Notes under the pieces: generated by a model
Told to the model about the DNA's origin: nothing
The model's database searches: none
What the model saw: only the letters and a program-made list of their open reading frames with translations
DNA from: Xylaria sp. FL1777
Lineage: Eukaryota > Ascomycota > Sordariomycetes > Xylariales > Xylariaceae
Reading direction: 5' to 3'
Assembly: GCA_022578965.1 (NCBI GenBank)
Contig: MU400708.1
Location: 1 to 64,000, forward strand
DNA length: 64,000 bases
Made by a program: the position numbers and the translations under genes
Shown: in pieces, positions 23,131 to 34,386 of the stretch
Layout of the letters: the number at the start of each line of letters is the position of its first letter
Numbering within the stretch: the stretch's first letter is position 1

Positions 23131-24137
23131 TGACGTATGTACTGCTAATTGACAAAACAGCGGAGAGAAACCAATACAAGGAGTCAGTACTGCGTAAGAC
23201 CGCCGCTATTGATTTCTTAGTTTACTGCGTAGTTATTATATTTTACTTTTATCTCTCTGCCAAGAAGCAAGTCGAGTTTATCCGAGCATGCTACTTACTA
23301 CTTAAATACCTAGGTATGTAGGTAGTACGCAGTATTGTATCTACACAATAAGCGGCTTCGTAAAACTATCCATACCTAGGTACTTATCCAGCTAGTATAC
23401 CTACTCGTACAGTAGGAGTATTGATCTAGCCCCAAACATTCGCCGAAGGATGGACTGTCGCCCCGCAAAATTCGAATTCGACTCAAGCTTTTGTAGTGTA
23501 TACACTATCTACAGTAGTGTATCTACCAGTGTATCTACCAGTACCAGTATATCTACCTACCTAGCGTACCTATCTTACTAGTATACATGGTGGGTGCAAT
23601 GTCAAGTCCCACCCCTAATTCGGTGGAGATCGGCGCTACAAATCACGCGACTCGGTTGGCCATCCCTGGCCTCGCATTCCACAGTATTCGTGTCGTTCAG
23701 AAGCACCGCCAAGCCGTTCTTCCAATCTGTTCCAACTTCCAAGCACACCAAGGCCCCATTCAGGACCACTACTCCCTGTCGCCTTCCCTGTCGCGCCGTC
23801 CCTGTCCCTTTCCAGCAGTCTGGGGTGTTAGTGCACACTAGCCAGCGGTGGAATCGAGGGTAGGCCGTGTGCTGCGTGCTGCGTATAAGTAGATGGGATA
23901 AAAAGGTGTCGGTCGCATGCGCTTCCCTTGCGCGTCTTCTTTGTCCTGGATCACCGATCACCTGTAACCCTTCGTTTTCTAAGCAGTACGCTGTCGCAAG
24001 TCTGACTGACTGGTTTTTGCCCATCATTTGGAAAGCCAGCCGTCGACAGCCTCCCCCCTCCCCCCCCCTTCCCTTCTTTCTTCCCTTCTCCCCTTCTCTT
24101 CTACCTTTCGTCCTGACTACATCGTTCATCGCCGACC

Positions 24138-26171
24138 ATGTCGAGCAAGGACGAGAAGGAGGGGAACCCTCCGGCCTATGCCCACGCCACCGAGCCCGAG
24201 GGCGCCGCTCGGGCCGACAATTTCTATACACGAAATGGCTTGAACATGGAGTCGTTCAAGATGCGTGACTACGGCCATGGCATCGTTGAGCTTGATCGTA
24301 CTATGAAACCCCGCCATTTGCACATGATCGCAATCGGAGGCTCAATCGGTGCTGGCTTCTTCGTTGGTTCCGGCAGTGCGCTAATGAAAGGTGTACGTAT
24401 ATGCAGACGGCATTTACAATTCGTTATCGGCCACCATAGGCTATGTTGAATGGCACCGTCAATGTCAACTCTCCGACTGTATGGGTTCAGTGTGTTTGTT
24501 GACGCTTAGTCTGCGGAATAGGGCCCTGGTTTTCTCATCATCGATTTCTTGATTATTGGTATCATGATCTTCAATGTCGGTACGTAGCTGTAATCTTGCT
24601 TGGGGCCTTTTCATTCATTGATGCGCGACCCGACTGCTCTGCGCCGATAATTCTTCCAGTACTGACTTGGTTTGATAGTCTATGCTCTCGGTGAACTCGC
24701 TGTTATGTATCCTGTCTCTGGTAGTTTCTACACGTATTCTACCCGCTTCATCGATCCTTCTTGGGGTTTCGCTATGGGCTGGAATTACGTCATTCAATGG
24801 CTTGTCGTCGTGCCCCTGGAGTTGACAGTGTGTTCCATTTCGATTGCCTATTGGAACGCAGAAATCAGCCCGGCTGTATGGATCACCATCTTCTGGGTTT
24901 TCATCATTTTTGTCAACGTCTTCGGTACCCTCGGGTATGCCGAGGAAGAGTTCTGGTCAGCTTTAATCAAGCTGAGTGCGACGGTTATCTTCCTCATCAT
25001 TGCATTCGTTCTAGTTCTCGGAGGTGGACCTAGTAGCGGCCGGTATAGCGAGTACTATGGCGCGCGGTTGTTCTATGAGCCTGGTGCTTTCGCCAACGGT
25101 TTCAAGGGGTTCTGTTCCGTTTTCGTTACCGCTGCCTTTGCCTTCAGTGGAACAGAGCTTGTCGGGCTGGCTGCTGCCGAGGCCTCTAACCCCTCAAAAG
25201 CCTTACCAAGCGCCATTAAGCAAGTGTTCTGGCGTATTACTCTGTACGTCCCATTATACTCATCCTTGCGATCTCGGTCCGCATGCTAACTCTGACTGCT
25301 ATAGATTCTACGTCCTCGGTCTTCTTTTCGTTGGTCTGCTCATTCCTTACACCGATCCCCATTTGCTCAACGCCGGTTCGGACGATCCTTCTGCCTCGCC
25401 ATTTGTGCTGGTCGGACAGTATGCTGGTCTTAACGGCTTCAATCACTTCATGAACGTGGTTATCTTGATTTCAGTTATCTCTATTAGCGTGTCCGGTGTC
25501 TACGGTGGTAGCCGTACCCTGACTGCTCTAGCGCAGGAAGGTTACGCCCCCAAGCTCTTCACGTACGTGGACAAGAGCGGCCGACCCCTCTTTTCTGTCA
25601 TGTTCCTTCTCGCCTTCGGTGCTCTTGCCTACATCGAGCTGGCTTCCAGCGGCGATGTAGTATTTGGTTGGCTGCAGGCTCTGTCCGGTCTTGCTGCACT
25701 CTTCACCTGGGGTTCGATTTGCCTTGCCCACATCCGCTTCCGGCACGCCTGGGCTTACCATGGTCACACTCTTGATGAGATTCCCTTTAAGGCTATAGGA
25801 GGTATCTATGGATCATACCTAGGTTTGTTCCTCATTTTCCTGGTCCTAGCTGCTCAGGTGAGTCCCCCCCTCCTTTTCAATAACTACAAGTGCCTGTTAC
25901 TAATACATTCTCTTAGTTCTACGTGGCTATTTCCCCCATTGGCGAGAACATTGGCGATGCGGCGGGCTTTTTCAACGCCTACCTAGCTCTTCCTGTTGTT
26001 CTCGTGTTCTGGGCTGGTGGATTTTTATGGAAGCGAAAGGGTTGGTTGCGTATCGCCGATATAAATATCGATGCTGGTCGCCGTGAACACGATTGGGACG
26101 AAATCAATGCACACCGCCAGTACCTTGCCACGCTCCCTGCATGGAGACGCCTCTACCATGTTGTGTTCTAA
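24138..26171 (+). CDS. Amino-acid permease (fungal YAT/GAP1-like, APC superfamily)
   Basis: Plasma-membrane proton-coupled amino-acid importer. Model: five exons 24138-24392, 24522-24579, 24679-25243, 25305-25857 and 25917-26171, all GT-AG, with introns of 129, 99, 61, 59 bp; 561 aa, a normal length for the family. The first transmembrane segment carries the APC signature MIAIGGSIGAGFFVGSG near residues 58-75. The block YALGELAVMYPVSGSFYTY follows the second intron. About twelve hydrophobic segments can be traced. The C-terminus ends in a Trp-rich tail (WRRLYHVVF), as in fungal GAP/AGP proteins. Exon 2 is only 58 bp. Substrate specificity cannot be told from sequence alone. Nothing links it to the NRPS-like gene beyond proximity. 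Confidence 0.93.
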
Positions 26172-28592
26172 GGCTAGACGCAATGTGCCAGCTTATAACG
26201 GGCGCGCATAGAAATAATAGATTATATAGGCCTTTTTGTATATTTGGCATGCTCAGATTTATATTGTATCCATCTATGGTGTGAAGCTTAAACCTTGAAG
26301 CGCAAAGTTAGCCACTTGGGCAAATGAGCTAGCCAGGAAACAAATAAGGCCTTGAAACAAGGTCTATAAGATTCGATCAATACACTATATATCCTTAGGT
26401 ATATGATTGAAGAACGCTTCCAAGTCTTAAGGTTCGCTTGTAGAAAACAAGTGAGAACAAGCGCGTACATTTCTTGCCGTGTTATACCCGGTAAATATAA
26501 AGTAAAACAACAAGGTTAAATGCCCTCGCTTCCAACGAAAAAAGGAAAGGCTTAAGTGAAACAAGTGGCTATAGTTTGGGTGCCCACCTACCTAGTGGAC
26601 TAGTTTATAATATAAAAATGGTGTAATTAACAATAAAGAACTAAATAGTAGCAAAAAACGAATCTCTTACCCTAGTATATCCTCCTACTAGTTCTCGTAA
26701 CTCCTTATCATATGCGGAAATTACTGACGCCCGTGTTTTAAATCTGAAGCCTGGCTCCCTATACCGATTTTCGTATAGAATAACCCTATGTTTGTGACTT
26801 ATGCAGAAAATCTTCTCATATCTACTAGATATCCCCGGCTCATGTCTGTAACGTCTCGTCGGAGACCGATATCCCAACTATAGCCAGGGTAGAATATGCC
26901 TACCTTTAACTTAAGATAGCGTGATGTAGTTTAGACCAGCCAGTCGGTCTTCAGATCTTTGTAATTGCGATCCTAGAATTGAGCTGAGAATTCTCCATAA
27001 CATTTGCAGTATGCCACTCATACCATGGGATAGGATCTCACCGGGACAGCTTAAATGGCTCATTTCTTAGCCTAATGTCTCTATCAAGTGAGGCGACAAT
27101 ACTTCTATTCTCCTCTACGTCAGTATACTGCCCTAGCATTGTCTTATGTAGAGTGATGTTGCCTTTGCCTCCATGCAACTAACTACCTAGGTATGTCTAA
27201 GCTCACCCTTTGTTACACGCGTTGAACCGGCTGAACACCTTGTGCTATCTCCAGACGCATAGTTCGGTGAGACACCGGGACCGTACTGCGCTGAATTGAG
27301 ACCTATTGAGACTGTCTCGCGTACCAAAGTGAAGCTATTCAGCCCTCGCTAATCTGAGACATATGGGCGGACCACGGAGGTTAGGAAGCCCCGAACCAAT
27401 TGTATATAGACTCAAGGACAGCCACCATGCTCGGCAACAGCCCTAATGGAGGCATGGACTTTTGCAGCCATAACAGATTATTGTATGCAGAATAGAGAGT
27501 CAATAACTCAGTTCCAAGCCCTGACACCAGCCCTTGTTATACCCTTATTGTCGCATCGAAAGGTTTTTGGCCACTTGCTTTAATTCGAATAAGATGATTG
27601 GTCAAATCAAGGCCTATAAAAGCCTCCTCACTGCTGAGACCAGAGTCTGAGGCATCCCTGAACCAATCAATTAAAAACAAATTCCGCCCGTCTCGTCATC
27701 AGACTACCATTGCTTGAACGCCGAAAAGAGGCACACCTATATTGACATGTGAAGTAGGTAATTCCAATGAGTTTAAAGGTTACAAATTCAATCTGGGTAG
27801 GTCACGGCGACTCGATTGGCCGGTATTTGGGAGCCTCTTCTTGTCGGCTACTACAGTTGATGTTCTCTTCCTCTCAAATCTTACATTAGGTTATTGTTGG
27901 CTAATATCCCACGCGTCTGAACGACATTGGCACGGATACAGCTCGATAACTAAATAAGTCTGATTCATCCCACACACGTTGTTAATTGATGGTCAAGAAA
28001 GGAGGCTACTTGTTTCCGTCGATGTCCTATGCGTACGTACCTACGACTGGTAGCTCAACAAGATCCTAACATCTCGCCTAATTTATATTCAGAGTGAGTC
28101 TACCGACCCACTCAGAGGTTAGGAATAATAACATGGCATGCAAGACATACTTTTAGCCCCTTTCCAAATTCCAAGCCTACTACGGGATAACCGCAAGGCA
28201 TTGAAGTAAAAATCAAGAAAGCTATAAATAAAGAATGAAAGGGAAGATAAGAAGGTGGGAAAAAGAGGCAGTTAAATTAGTACTGGTTGACCAACAAGAA
28301 ACGAGAGGCCAGATTTAGTCCTCAATCTTTATACTAAAAACTATACCGCATAGATACTTATGTGGGCTCTATTCCTCGTATTATATCACCTTTGCACCTT
28401 TCTCATCGCCGCTTTCCATTTCCTTCACGTAATATAACAAACAAGTTGTCAGGCACTCAAGGTTTGCAAATACACATTTCCATCTAATCACTCTCAATTT
28501 CTTTTCCTACTTAGTCACTCAACCACTTATATAACACCTTAGAGACCGAGTCTGATATCTTTTATAACATATATACATACCTACGTCTTACT
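26172..28592. other. Intergenic region with a dispersed repeat copy
   Basis: No gene is supported across 2.4 kb. It contains one copy of a dispersed repeat (27230-27541), a TACCTAGGTA palindrome at 27184, and a promoter-like CCTATAAAAGCC at about 27610 with no convincing ORF behind it (the 71-codon ORF at 27742 has no recognisable features). The last 300 bp is likely the 3' region of the splicing-factor gene. Confidence 0.5.
27230..27541 (+). repeat. Dispersed repeat, copy A
   Basis: This sequence matches 50472-50838 in the same orientation. Shared blocks include CTGAACACCTTGT, GTAGTTCGGTGAGACACC (copy A reads ATAGTTCGGTGAGACACC), GTGAAGCTATTCAGCCCTC, ATCTGAGACATAT, GGTTAGGAAG and ACCAGCCCTTGTTAT, in the same order with similar spacing. 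The divergence is mixed and not only C/T, so it does not look like RIP. It encodes no readable protein. It may be a short nonautonomous element or a solo terminal repeat. Confidence 0.8.
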
Positions 28593-31478
28593 TCATTTAC
28601 CCTCAACCTCCTCAAAAAGTGTTGCAAGCAAAGCGCCCCATTCAACTTTATCATCACGTCGAAATGCGCCATTTGTCTTCCGTGACTCGATAATAAGGAC
28701 ATCGCCACCACGGAAATATGCCAAAACGCCACCTTTGCCGTCCAGACGAGCGGTTAGGCGGAAGTAATGCTTGCCAAGCTCGTTGGCCTTGCGGATGGGT
28801 ATGAATTGTAAATCATTCTCCTGACACCAGGCTTCGACCTCGTCGCGGAAGGTCGCTTCTGCGGGTTCCGGAGGAGGGTCTAAAACCACGTGTTCTGGGC
28901 TCTTCTGCTGTTCCATCTTCGGTTTGTTCAGACGGGAGCTGCGCGCAGGCTGCGTCTCGGGGCGAGCAAGGTGGTGCTTCGCCGTGTCGCCGAGCTCGAG
29001 CGCCTTTTCGATCATAACTGTGCCGCGCTGGAATTCAGCCTCGATACTCTCGAGCGAAGCAATGTTAGGTGGGAATACGTCGTTGTGCCACCACTCGAAC
29101 CAAGCGCCAACCTCCTCATAGTTGACTTCTTCACTGGTGAGCCACTGGTGTAGCACGTCATGCCACATGGGGAAAACCTCTGCCACAATAACCTCGGCTA
29201 TCATGGAAGATGATATGACCTCGACCCATTTGACGATGCCCTGTAGCATTTTCAGGTACGGCTCCTGGTCCACTGGGTCGACGCGGAAGTTGGTACGTAT
29301 ATAGCGGCCCATACTGGGGAGAACATGATGCATGACGAGAGGTTTCCATTGATCTTGTGCTTTCGAAGGCCGCAAGATGTCTTGCCATTTCTTGAGTCCT
29401 GGTACCACGCCCTTGTCAAATTGCCAAGTATCGATCGTTTGTCGGAATTTCCGCCTGATGTCGGAGACCAGACCCGTACCTTTTGGTTCCAGATGATGGG
29501 ATGGTAAATGCTGGAGCCAGGGGAATAACCATAGGTGTGGTAATCTATTTCGTTCCTTCCTGGGTTTCCAGCTCGTGATGGCGTTCTCGAGTCTCCGAAC
29601 AACCTGTTCAAGGAGCTGAGAACGGATGAACGCAGGAAACAGTGGCTCCCATCTATCCAGTGCCGAGAGAAGAGGTGTTGCATCGTAGACATTCCAGGTT
29701 TGTGATATAGTCGTAACGAACTTGGGAAAAACGAGCTTGTACACCATACTCTCGTAGGGCGTTGTAGACCTCACATGAAAAAGACTCGAGCTGTCTATTT
29801 CGCTGTGCCCCCATTGGGAGACAGTGCCTCCGCTCGCTGTCTTAGCTTGTTGTATACCAAGTAGATTTTTTAACTGGATGAGGTCGGTTACAAAGGTACC
29901 TAAATTAGGGTCTTCGAGGGGCTGCCAGCCCTGGGTGGCGCTGGTAAGAAAGGGGTGGATGCTAGCCACCGCAATGCTAGCTAGTTCTTCGTTGTAGTTT
30001 GAAGCCGAAGTTTCAGCTTTCTTGAGTCCTGAAATGACGGGATCCCACTGTTGCTCTCGCATAGCCCGACTGATCTCGTCGAGGACAAAAGAAAAATTCC
30101 GGAGAGATGAGAATTTGCTCTCGAGCTCGTCTGCTTCTTGTTGGCGCTGAAAGGCTTCCATATTAAGCCACGCCTTCCTCTCTTCGAGCGTCTTCCATTC
30201 CTCAACAAAGGAAGCAAGATCACCTTGTGCCCTCCTCGCCAACTTTCGGGTCTCCATTTGTTCCACCAGTTCGGTGCCAGCTGTCGGAGTTAGAAGTCCA
30301 GAACCAGAAGTTAGAAGCTTCCGATCACGTCCGGTCATATCTAGAATGGGGGCAAATGCTTCTGGTATTTGGAGACCGGGTGCGGCCTTCTGAATGTCAC
30401 CGATGGTCATATACTTCTGTTTGGATCGTCTTGGTGTGCCTAGGGCGCTCCCTAAACCACTCTCTCCGACCCTCTTCTTCCTCTCGTGCTTCGTCCTCTT
30501 ACGCTCATCGTCGGGATCCAGGACGTCCTCTCCTCGCAAACGTGCTTGTCTTTTCTCTTCCTGGAGTTCTTGCCGGGATTTCTCCCGCACGGTACCGAGA
30601 CCGACGTTGCCTTGTGGGCGTAGCGTAGCTTCAATGATGCTGGCTCGACCTTGGGCATTGGCACCGAGACCTTGTCCTTCGACATAGCCCATCTTGGCCA
30701 TCATACGTGCGGCAAACGATTTACTGGAGCCGCCACCGAAAGCACTCGGCTTAGGGGCCTGGGCTGCCGGGAATGGCTCATGATCGAGGATGTTCGGCTT
30801 GAGGACGGGTTCCCTGGAGGAGGTTGGGATGAAGCTGCTGCCTAAGGGTCCGCTACCGTCGTAGCTTGTAGTTATGGAACTCGACCGCTTATTGGGCGTA
30901 GTATCGACTATGCTCGGGGCGGTTTGTGCTAGAGGGGATTGGCCCCAGCCAAGCTCGAGCCCCTGTGCTGATGATCGGAAACCTAGGCCAATTCTAGTCA
31001 GGTCTTCGTCCTTGTCTTCGTCCCCGTCCTCATCCCCGTCCTCGTCCTCTTTTTCCTCTCTCGCATCCTCATCTCTACCTTGCACACGTCGGGCGGCGTT
31101 TCCTCGTTGCGCGCCAGGGCTATCGCGATCCCTAGATACTTCGCCCCCCCCATCTTTGTCATCTTGGTCAACTTGTTGATCCAGCTTTTCCTGGCCAGCA
31201 GAAACGAATGTAACGTTCCTGTGTCGGAGATCTTGCTTAGACTTCCAGTGTCTATTGGGGGCAGCATCATCGCTATCGGAACCGAAGATACCCAGTGCAG
31301 CGCTCTCTTTTGTGTTGCGACCAGTTCTGCGACGTTTACGAGGGTTATAGTCGAAAAACTCATCGGCTTGGGGATCAACAGCTAGTCGTACCAGACCATC
31401 GTTGTCGCTATCGTCGCCATCAGAAGATGAGTAGGCTGCGGCATCAGCCTTCGATATGCTGGCGTGGTTGAATGACAT
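28593..31478 (-). CDS. G-patch splicing factor TFIP11/Ntr1 homologue
   Basis: Homologue of human TFIP11 and yeast Ntr1/Spp382, which recruit and activate the DEAH helicase Prp43 to take apart the intron-lariat spliceosome in the nucleus. It is a single exon of 961 aa. An acidic N-terminal region includes the TIP_N-like segment around residues 36-66 and a nuclear-localisation-like RKRRRTGR. The G-patch spans about 253-298 (AARMMAKMGYVEGQGLG, then NVGLG). The remaining 600 residues are the long helical GCFC-type region, ending with a conserved C-terminal block of Trp and acidic residues. The Asp/Glu run near 140-160 is repetitive (DEDGDEDGDEDKDED). The intronless structure and start MSFNHASIS are unambiguous. 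Its 5' end faces the Psf3 3' end 860 bp away. Confidence 0.93.
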   Translation of the reverse strand: MSFNHASISKADAAAYSSSDGDDSDNDGLVRLAVDPQADEFFDYNPRKRRRTGRNTKESAALGIFGSDSDDAAPNRHWKSKQDLRHRNVTFVSAGQEKLDQQVDQDDKDGGGEVSRDRDSPGAQRGNAARRVQGRDEDAREEKEDEDGDEDGDEDKDEDLTRIGLGFRSSAQGLELGWGQSPLAQTAPSIVDTTPNKRSSSITTSYDGSGPLGSSFIPTSSREPVLKPNILDHEPFPAAQAPKPSAFGGGSSKSFAARMMAKMGYVEGQGLGANAQGRASIIEATLRPQGNVGLGTVREKSRQELQEEKRQARLRGEDVLDPDDERKRTKHERKKRVGESGLGSALGTPRRSKQKYMTIGDIQKAAPGLQIPEAFAPILDMTGRDRKLLTSGSGLLTPTAGTELVEQMETRKLARRAQGDLASFVEEWKTLEERKAWLNMEAFQRQQEADELESKFSSLRNFSFVLDEISRAMREQQWDPVISGLKKAETSASNYNEELASIAVASIHPFLTSATQGWQPLEDPNLGTFVTDLIQLKNLLGIQQAKTASGGTVSQWGHSEIDSSSLFHVRSTTPYESMVYKLVFPKFVTTISQTWNVYDATPLLSALDRWEPLFPAFIRSQLLEQVVRRLENAITSWKPRKERNRLPHLWLFPWLQHLPSHHLEPKGTGLVSDIRRKFRQTIDTWQFDKGVVPGLKKWQDILRPSKAQDQWKPLVMHHVLPSMGRYIRTNFRVDPVDQEPYLKMLQGIVKWVEVISSSMIAEVIVAEVFPMWHDVLHQWLTSEEVNYEEVGAWFEWWHNDVFPPNIASLESIEAEFQRGTVMIEKALELGDTAKHHLARPETQPARSSRLNKPKMEQQKSPEHVVLDPPPEPAEATFRDEVEAWCQENDLQFIPIRKANELGKHYFRLTARLDGKGGVLAYFRGGDVLIIESRKTNGAFRRDDKVEWGALLATLFEEVEGK

Positions 31479-32336
31479 CTTGTTGTTGCCGTTATCTGTG
31501 GCGGCAACTCAGGCTGACGGAGGTGTGCTATGATTTGGTACTAGAGTAACTTTGACAGGAACATGCTTCAGAATAAGTCTATAGATCTAGCAAGTGCTGC
31601 ATGGCGTAATGCTGGGTGAAGTGAAGTAGGTATTCAACAGGAGAACAAAAAGTTCTCGAAGTATTTAAATTGGCATGTTAACCTTACGTAGTACCTAGTA
31701 TACCTAAATACCTAGCTAGGTAGTTATGTAAGCTACTGTGGGGGTTGCAAACGGAGCCAAGGGCATATAAGAATATTGGGCTTGGCTGGGCACCCTAGTT
31801 AAACTTACCCTTCTACACCTTCAGTTCTCTGCTACGGCACTCGCTGCGCGAGCTTCAATACAAGACTATTGGCCTACGGCCACATACACTCCTTCACTAC
31901 CTAGCATATGTATATACCTAGGTAGGTACTTCGTAGGTATGAGTTCAATACAGCATAGTATCCCTACTGTATTACGCACAGTAGCTGTATTTATACCTGC
32001 TTGAAGTATTGTTCAGACTTTTTCTTATCCTTTTCCTTTGCTCTCGTCTTCCTCTAGCCCGGCAATAAACCTTAACAGTGACATTAAATTCTCGGTTCTC
32101 TATCTCTATATACACCAGTGATGGCTGCACACCCGGGTGCCGGTATGAGTCTACTAATTGGGAGTTAGGTTCGATTCCTGACAGCGCTATTGGTATTCGC
32201 TCGTTAGCTCATCTACACCTTGTGAATCTACTGCATGCTTATTCATAGGGCGCATGGCACATGGCATACCGTTCTGAGTACCTAATTATGCATAAGCAGA
32301 ATATGTATTTGTCTAGCGTCTATGAAACCTCTTGCT
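31479..32336. other. Intergenic region upstream of the TFIP11 homologue
   Basis: About 860 bp lies between the start of the splicing-factor gene and the stop codon of PSF3. No ORF of interest is present. It holds a run of TACCTA/TAGGTA half-sites at 31690-31725 and an exact TACCTAGGTA at 31915, and presumably the splicing-factor promoter. Confidence 0.5.
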
Positions 32337-33074
32337 CTAGGACCAATGCTTCTTGACGCCTTCCATCCACTCCTTAGTGCCCTTAGTACCGTTATGTGCT
32401 TTCTTAAACAGCTTTCGTTCCCACTCGTCAAGTCCACGTAGGAAGTCTTCTCCGCCACTAATGCCCATATCATCTGTAGCCCCAACAGTGCCCGCGTGGA
32501 GAGCAATGTCCGCCGCCCTGGTGACAAAGGTGCGTCGTAGGATGGCGCAAATCTCCTTCTCCTCAAATAAGTCAAGCATGCGCGTCCCGAGGCCATAGAA
32601 GTTGTGGGATTGATCTCGTAATGGTACGGCGCGGGGGTCAGCCTTGAGGGCAGACATGACATCATTCGATAGAGACGGCGGCAGATTCAGAGAGATGAAG
32701 GACTTGGTATCCTCTTCGGCGCTGCTGGGTGTCCTATTGGCCAGAGCAAGTAACTCAGCAAGCCATAGGGGTAGGCCAATTGTTGTGCCGCTTTTCAGAG
32801 ACTGAGCAGGGTTGTTGTCGAGATATCCTAATTCAGGAACGTCGAGTTCGAACTTGCACGGTATTTTCTACAGGACGCAGTGGTCTTCCATTAGTAAAAG
32901 AACATGAGGAACATTATATGTTGTGTCATAGGCAGACGTGAGAAACGGGGAGGAGAATAACACTGAGCTTTGAAATATGGGAAACGCGAGGCAAGATGGA
33001 AGAAGTCAAGAAGGGAAGATGGTTGTCTATACCTCAGCGTCAGTTAATATGGCGTCTATATCGTAGTAGGACAT
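32337..33074 (-). CDS. PSF3: GINS complex subunit Psf3
   Basis: Subunit of the GINS tetramer (Sld5-Psf1-Psf2-Psf3), part of the replicative Cdc45-MCM-GINS helicase in the nucleus. Two exons: 33033-33074 (14 codons) and 32337-32867, joined by a 165-bp GT-AG intron in phase 0, giving 190 aa. The first exon reads MSYYDIDAILTDAE and continues as KIPCKFELDVPELGYLDN, the conserved Psf3 N-terminus. The later blocks LPLWLAELLA and HNFYGLGTRMLDLFEE also fit the family. The first exon is so short that an ORF scan finds only the second and would start it wrongly at the internal Met at 32657. Confidence 0.92.
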
Positions 33075-33541
33075 GTTGTCCGCAGCGTCTCTCGGAGACG
33101 GAGATCTGACTGGGGAGGAGCGTTCATGTTCAGTTATATCCAGAAAGCCACACTGGTTAAGCAAAAGAAAGGGCAGAACGCGAATTGACGGTAGGTACCT
33201 ACAAATTGTATTAGTAACTTGGCGCGCGGGGCACTCTTCCACTCAGAGGTACTGTAAGTATGTATACCTACCTTACTTAAGTAAGTACATATACCTATAT
33301 GTACCTAGGTACATAGCTATACATAGTACTGTACCAGCTGTGGAGGCCGACGTTTTATTGACATCATTTCTCGAGACGCTCACCTGCTCCGTCGGGTCTG
33401 CTTGCGACTATTCTGCTCCTCGCTATATCCCTCATACAACATCCCCCGCGGAACGCTGGCGCAATAGCGTATCTCCATTGCTGCACCCATTGTATTTGCG
33501 AAATATAGTCGTCGGACACATCGTCGCACACCGCACTCAGA
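33075..33541. promoter_or_regulatory. Shared divergent promoter of PSF3 and SOD2
   Basis: The 467 bp between the two start codons must hold both promoters. It contains TACCTAGGTA at 33302 inside a longer run of TACCTA/AAGTA repeats at 33256-33330. No TATA box is evident. Whether the two genes are co-regulated cannot be judged. Confidence 0.5.
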
Positions 33542-34386
33542 ATGGCCACGGCCCTCTTTCGTGCAGCCCCGGCAGCACGGGCAGCTCTTCGAGCAAACTC
33601 AGCCAGGCTGTCCGTCACAGCTCTGGCCAGCACCTTCGTCCGCGGCAAGGCCACGCTCCCCGATCTGTCCTGTAAGCGCGCCCTGGAATAGAGTGGAGTT
33701 GTCGTGCAGTGGCCTGACGGGACTGACACGTCGCACCGCTCTTAGATGACTACGGTGCCCTCGAACCCTACATCTCGGGCCAGATCATGGAGCTACACCA
33801 CAAGAACCACCACCAGACCTATGTCAACGGCCTCAACAGTGCCTTGGAGCAGATCGGGGAAGCCAATGCGGACGGAAATCCGGCAAAAGCCGCCACCCTG
33901 GCACCTCTGCTCAACTTCCACGGCGGCGGGCACATCAATCACAGCCTTTTCTGGGAGAACTTAGCCCCGGCGAACAAGGAAGGAGGAGGAGAGCCGTCGG
34001 GTGCTCTCAGGGTACGTAGAAAACGGCCAGGCAGGGGACTGTCGTCATGATCACTATACTGACCGAGACCCGCTGCCCACCAGTCTGCTATCGATCGCGA
34101 TTTCGGGTCCTTTGAAACCCTGCAGGCCCAGATCAATGCTGCTCTGGCCGGCATCCAAGGTAGTGGTTGGACCTGGCTCGTCAAGGACAAAGCAGCTGGC
34201 ACCCTCCAGGTCGTCACTCGAGCCAACCAAGATCCAGTAACTGGTAATTACGTGCCTCTTATGGGCATCGACGCCTGGGAACATGCTTACTACCTGCAAT
34301 ACCAGAACAGGAAGGCTGAATACTTCAGTGCTATCTGGAATGTCATCAACTGGAAGACCGTCGCCAGCCGTCTTGAGAAGGCATAG
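33542..34386 (+). CDS. SOD2: Mitochondrial manganese superoxide dismutase
   Basis: Converts superoxide to hydrogen peroxide and oxygen in the mitochondrial matrix. Three exons: 33542-33671, 33746-34011 and 34084-34386, with GT-AG introns of 74 and 72 bp; 232 aa. The first 35 or so residues are Arg/Ala/Ser-rich without acidic residues, a typical matrix-targeting presequence. The mature part shows the Fe/Mn-SOD ligands: His61 in [12 protein letters not shown], the [13 protein letters not shown] block, and the DAWEHAYY motif that supplies the Asp and last His. Gateway residues His65 and Tyr69 are present. The length and motifs fit a tetrameric mitochondrial Mn enzyme. It is divergent from PSF3. 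Confidence 0.96.

Larger units (their letters stand above)
20208..24137. other. Intergenic region with microsatellites and an AT-rich patch
   Basis: Apart from the possible exon at 20681-20896, no gene is supported. The region contains a TGAG array, a GT array, an AT-rich patch at 22300-22560 resembling the larger RIP islands, and TACCTAGGTA palindromes at 23307 and 23373. A pyrimidine tract at 24045-24115 just before the permease ATG is probably part of its promoter and leader. Confidence 0.5.

Noticed and set aside
23587..24268. 209-codon minus-strand ORF and its plus-strand overlaps before the permease
   Set aside because: The minus ORF is rich in Arg, Gly and Lys from an inverted CT tract and covers the start of the permease. 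The permease is clearly the real gene.
32130..32196. tRNA gene suggested by GGTTCGATTCCTGAC with a matching T-stem
   Set aside because: The B box and T-arm are good, but the upstream part has no consensus A box and no acceptor complementary to CAGCGCT. It may be coincidental or an old tRNA fragment.
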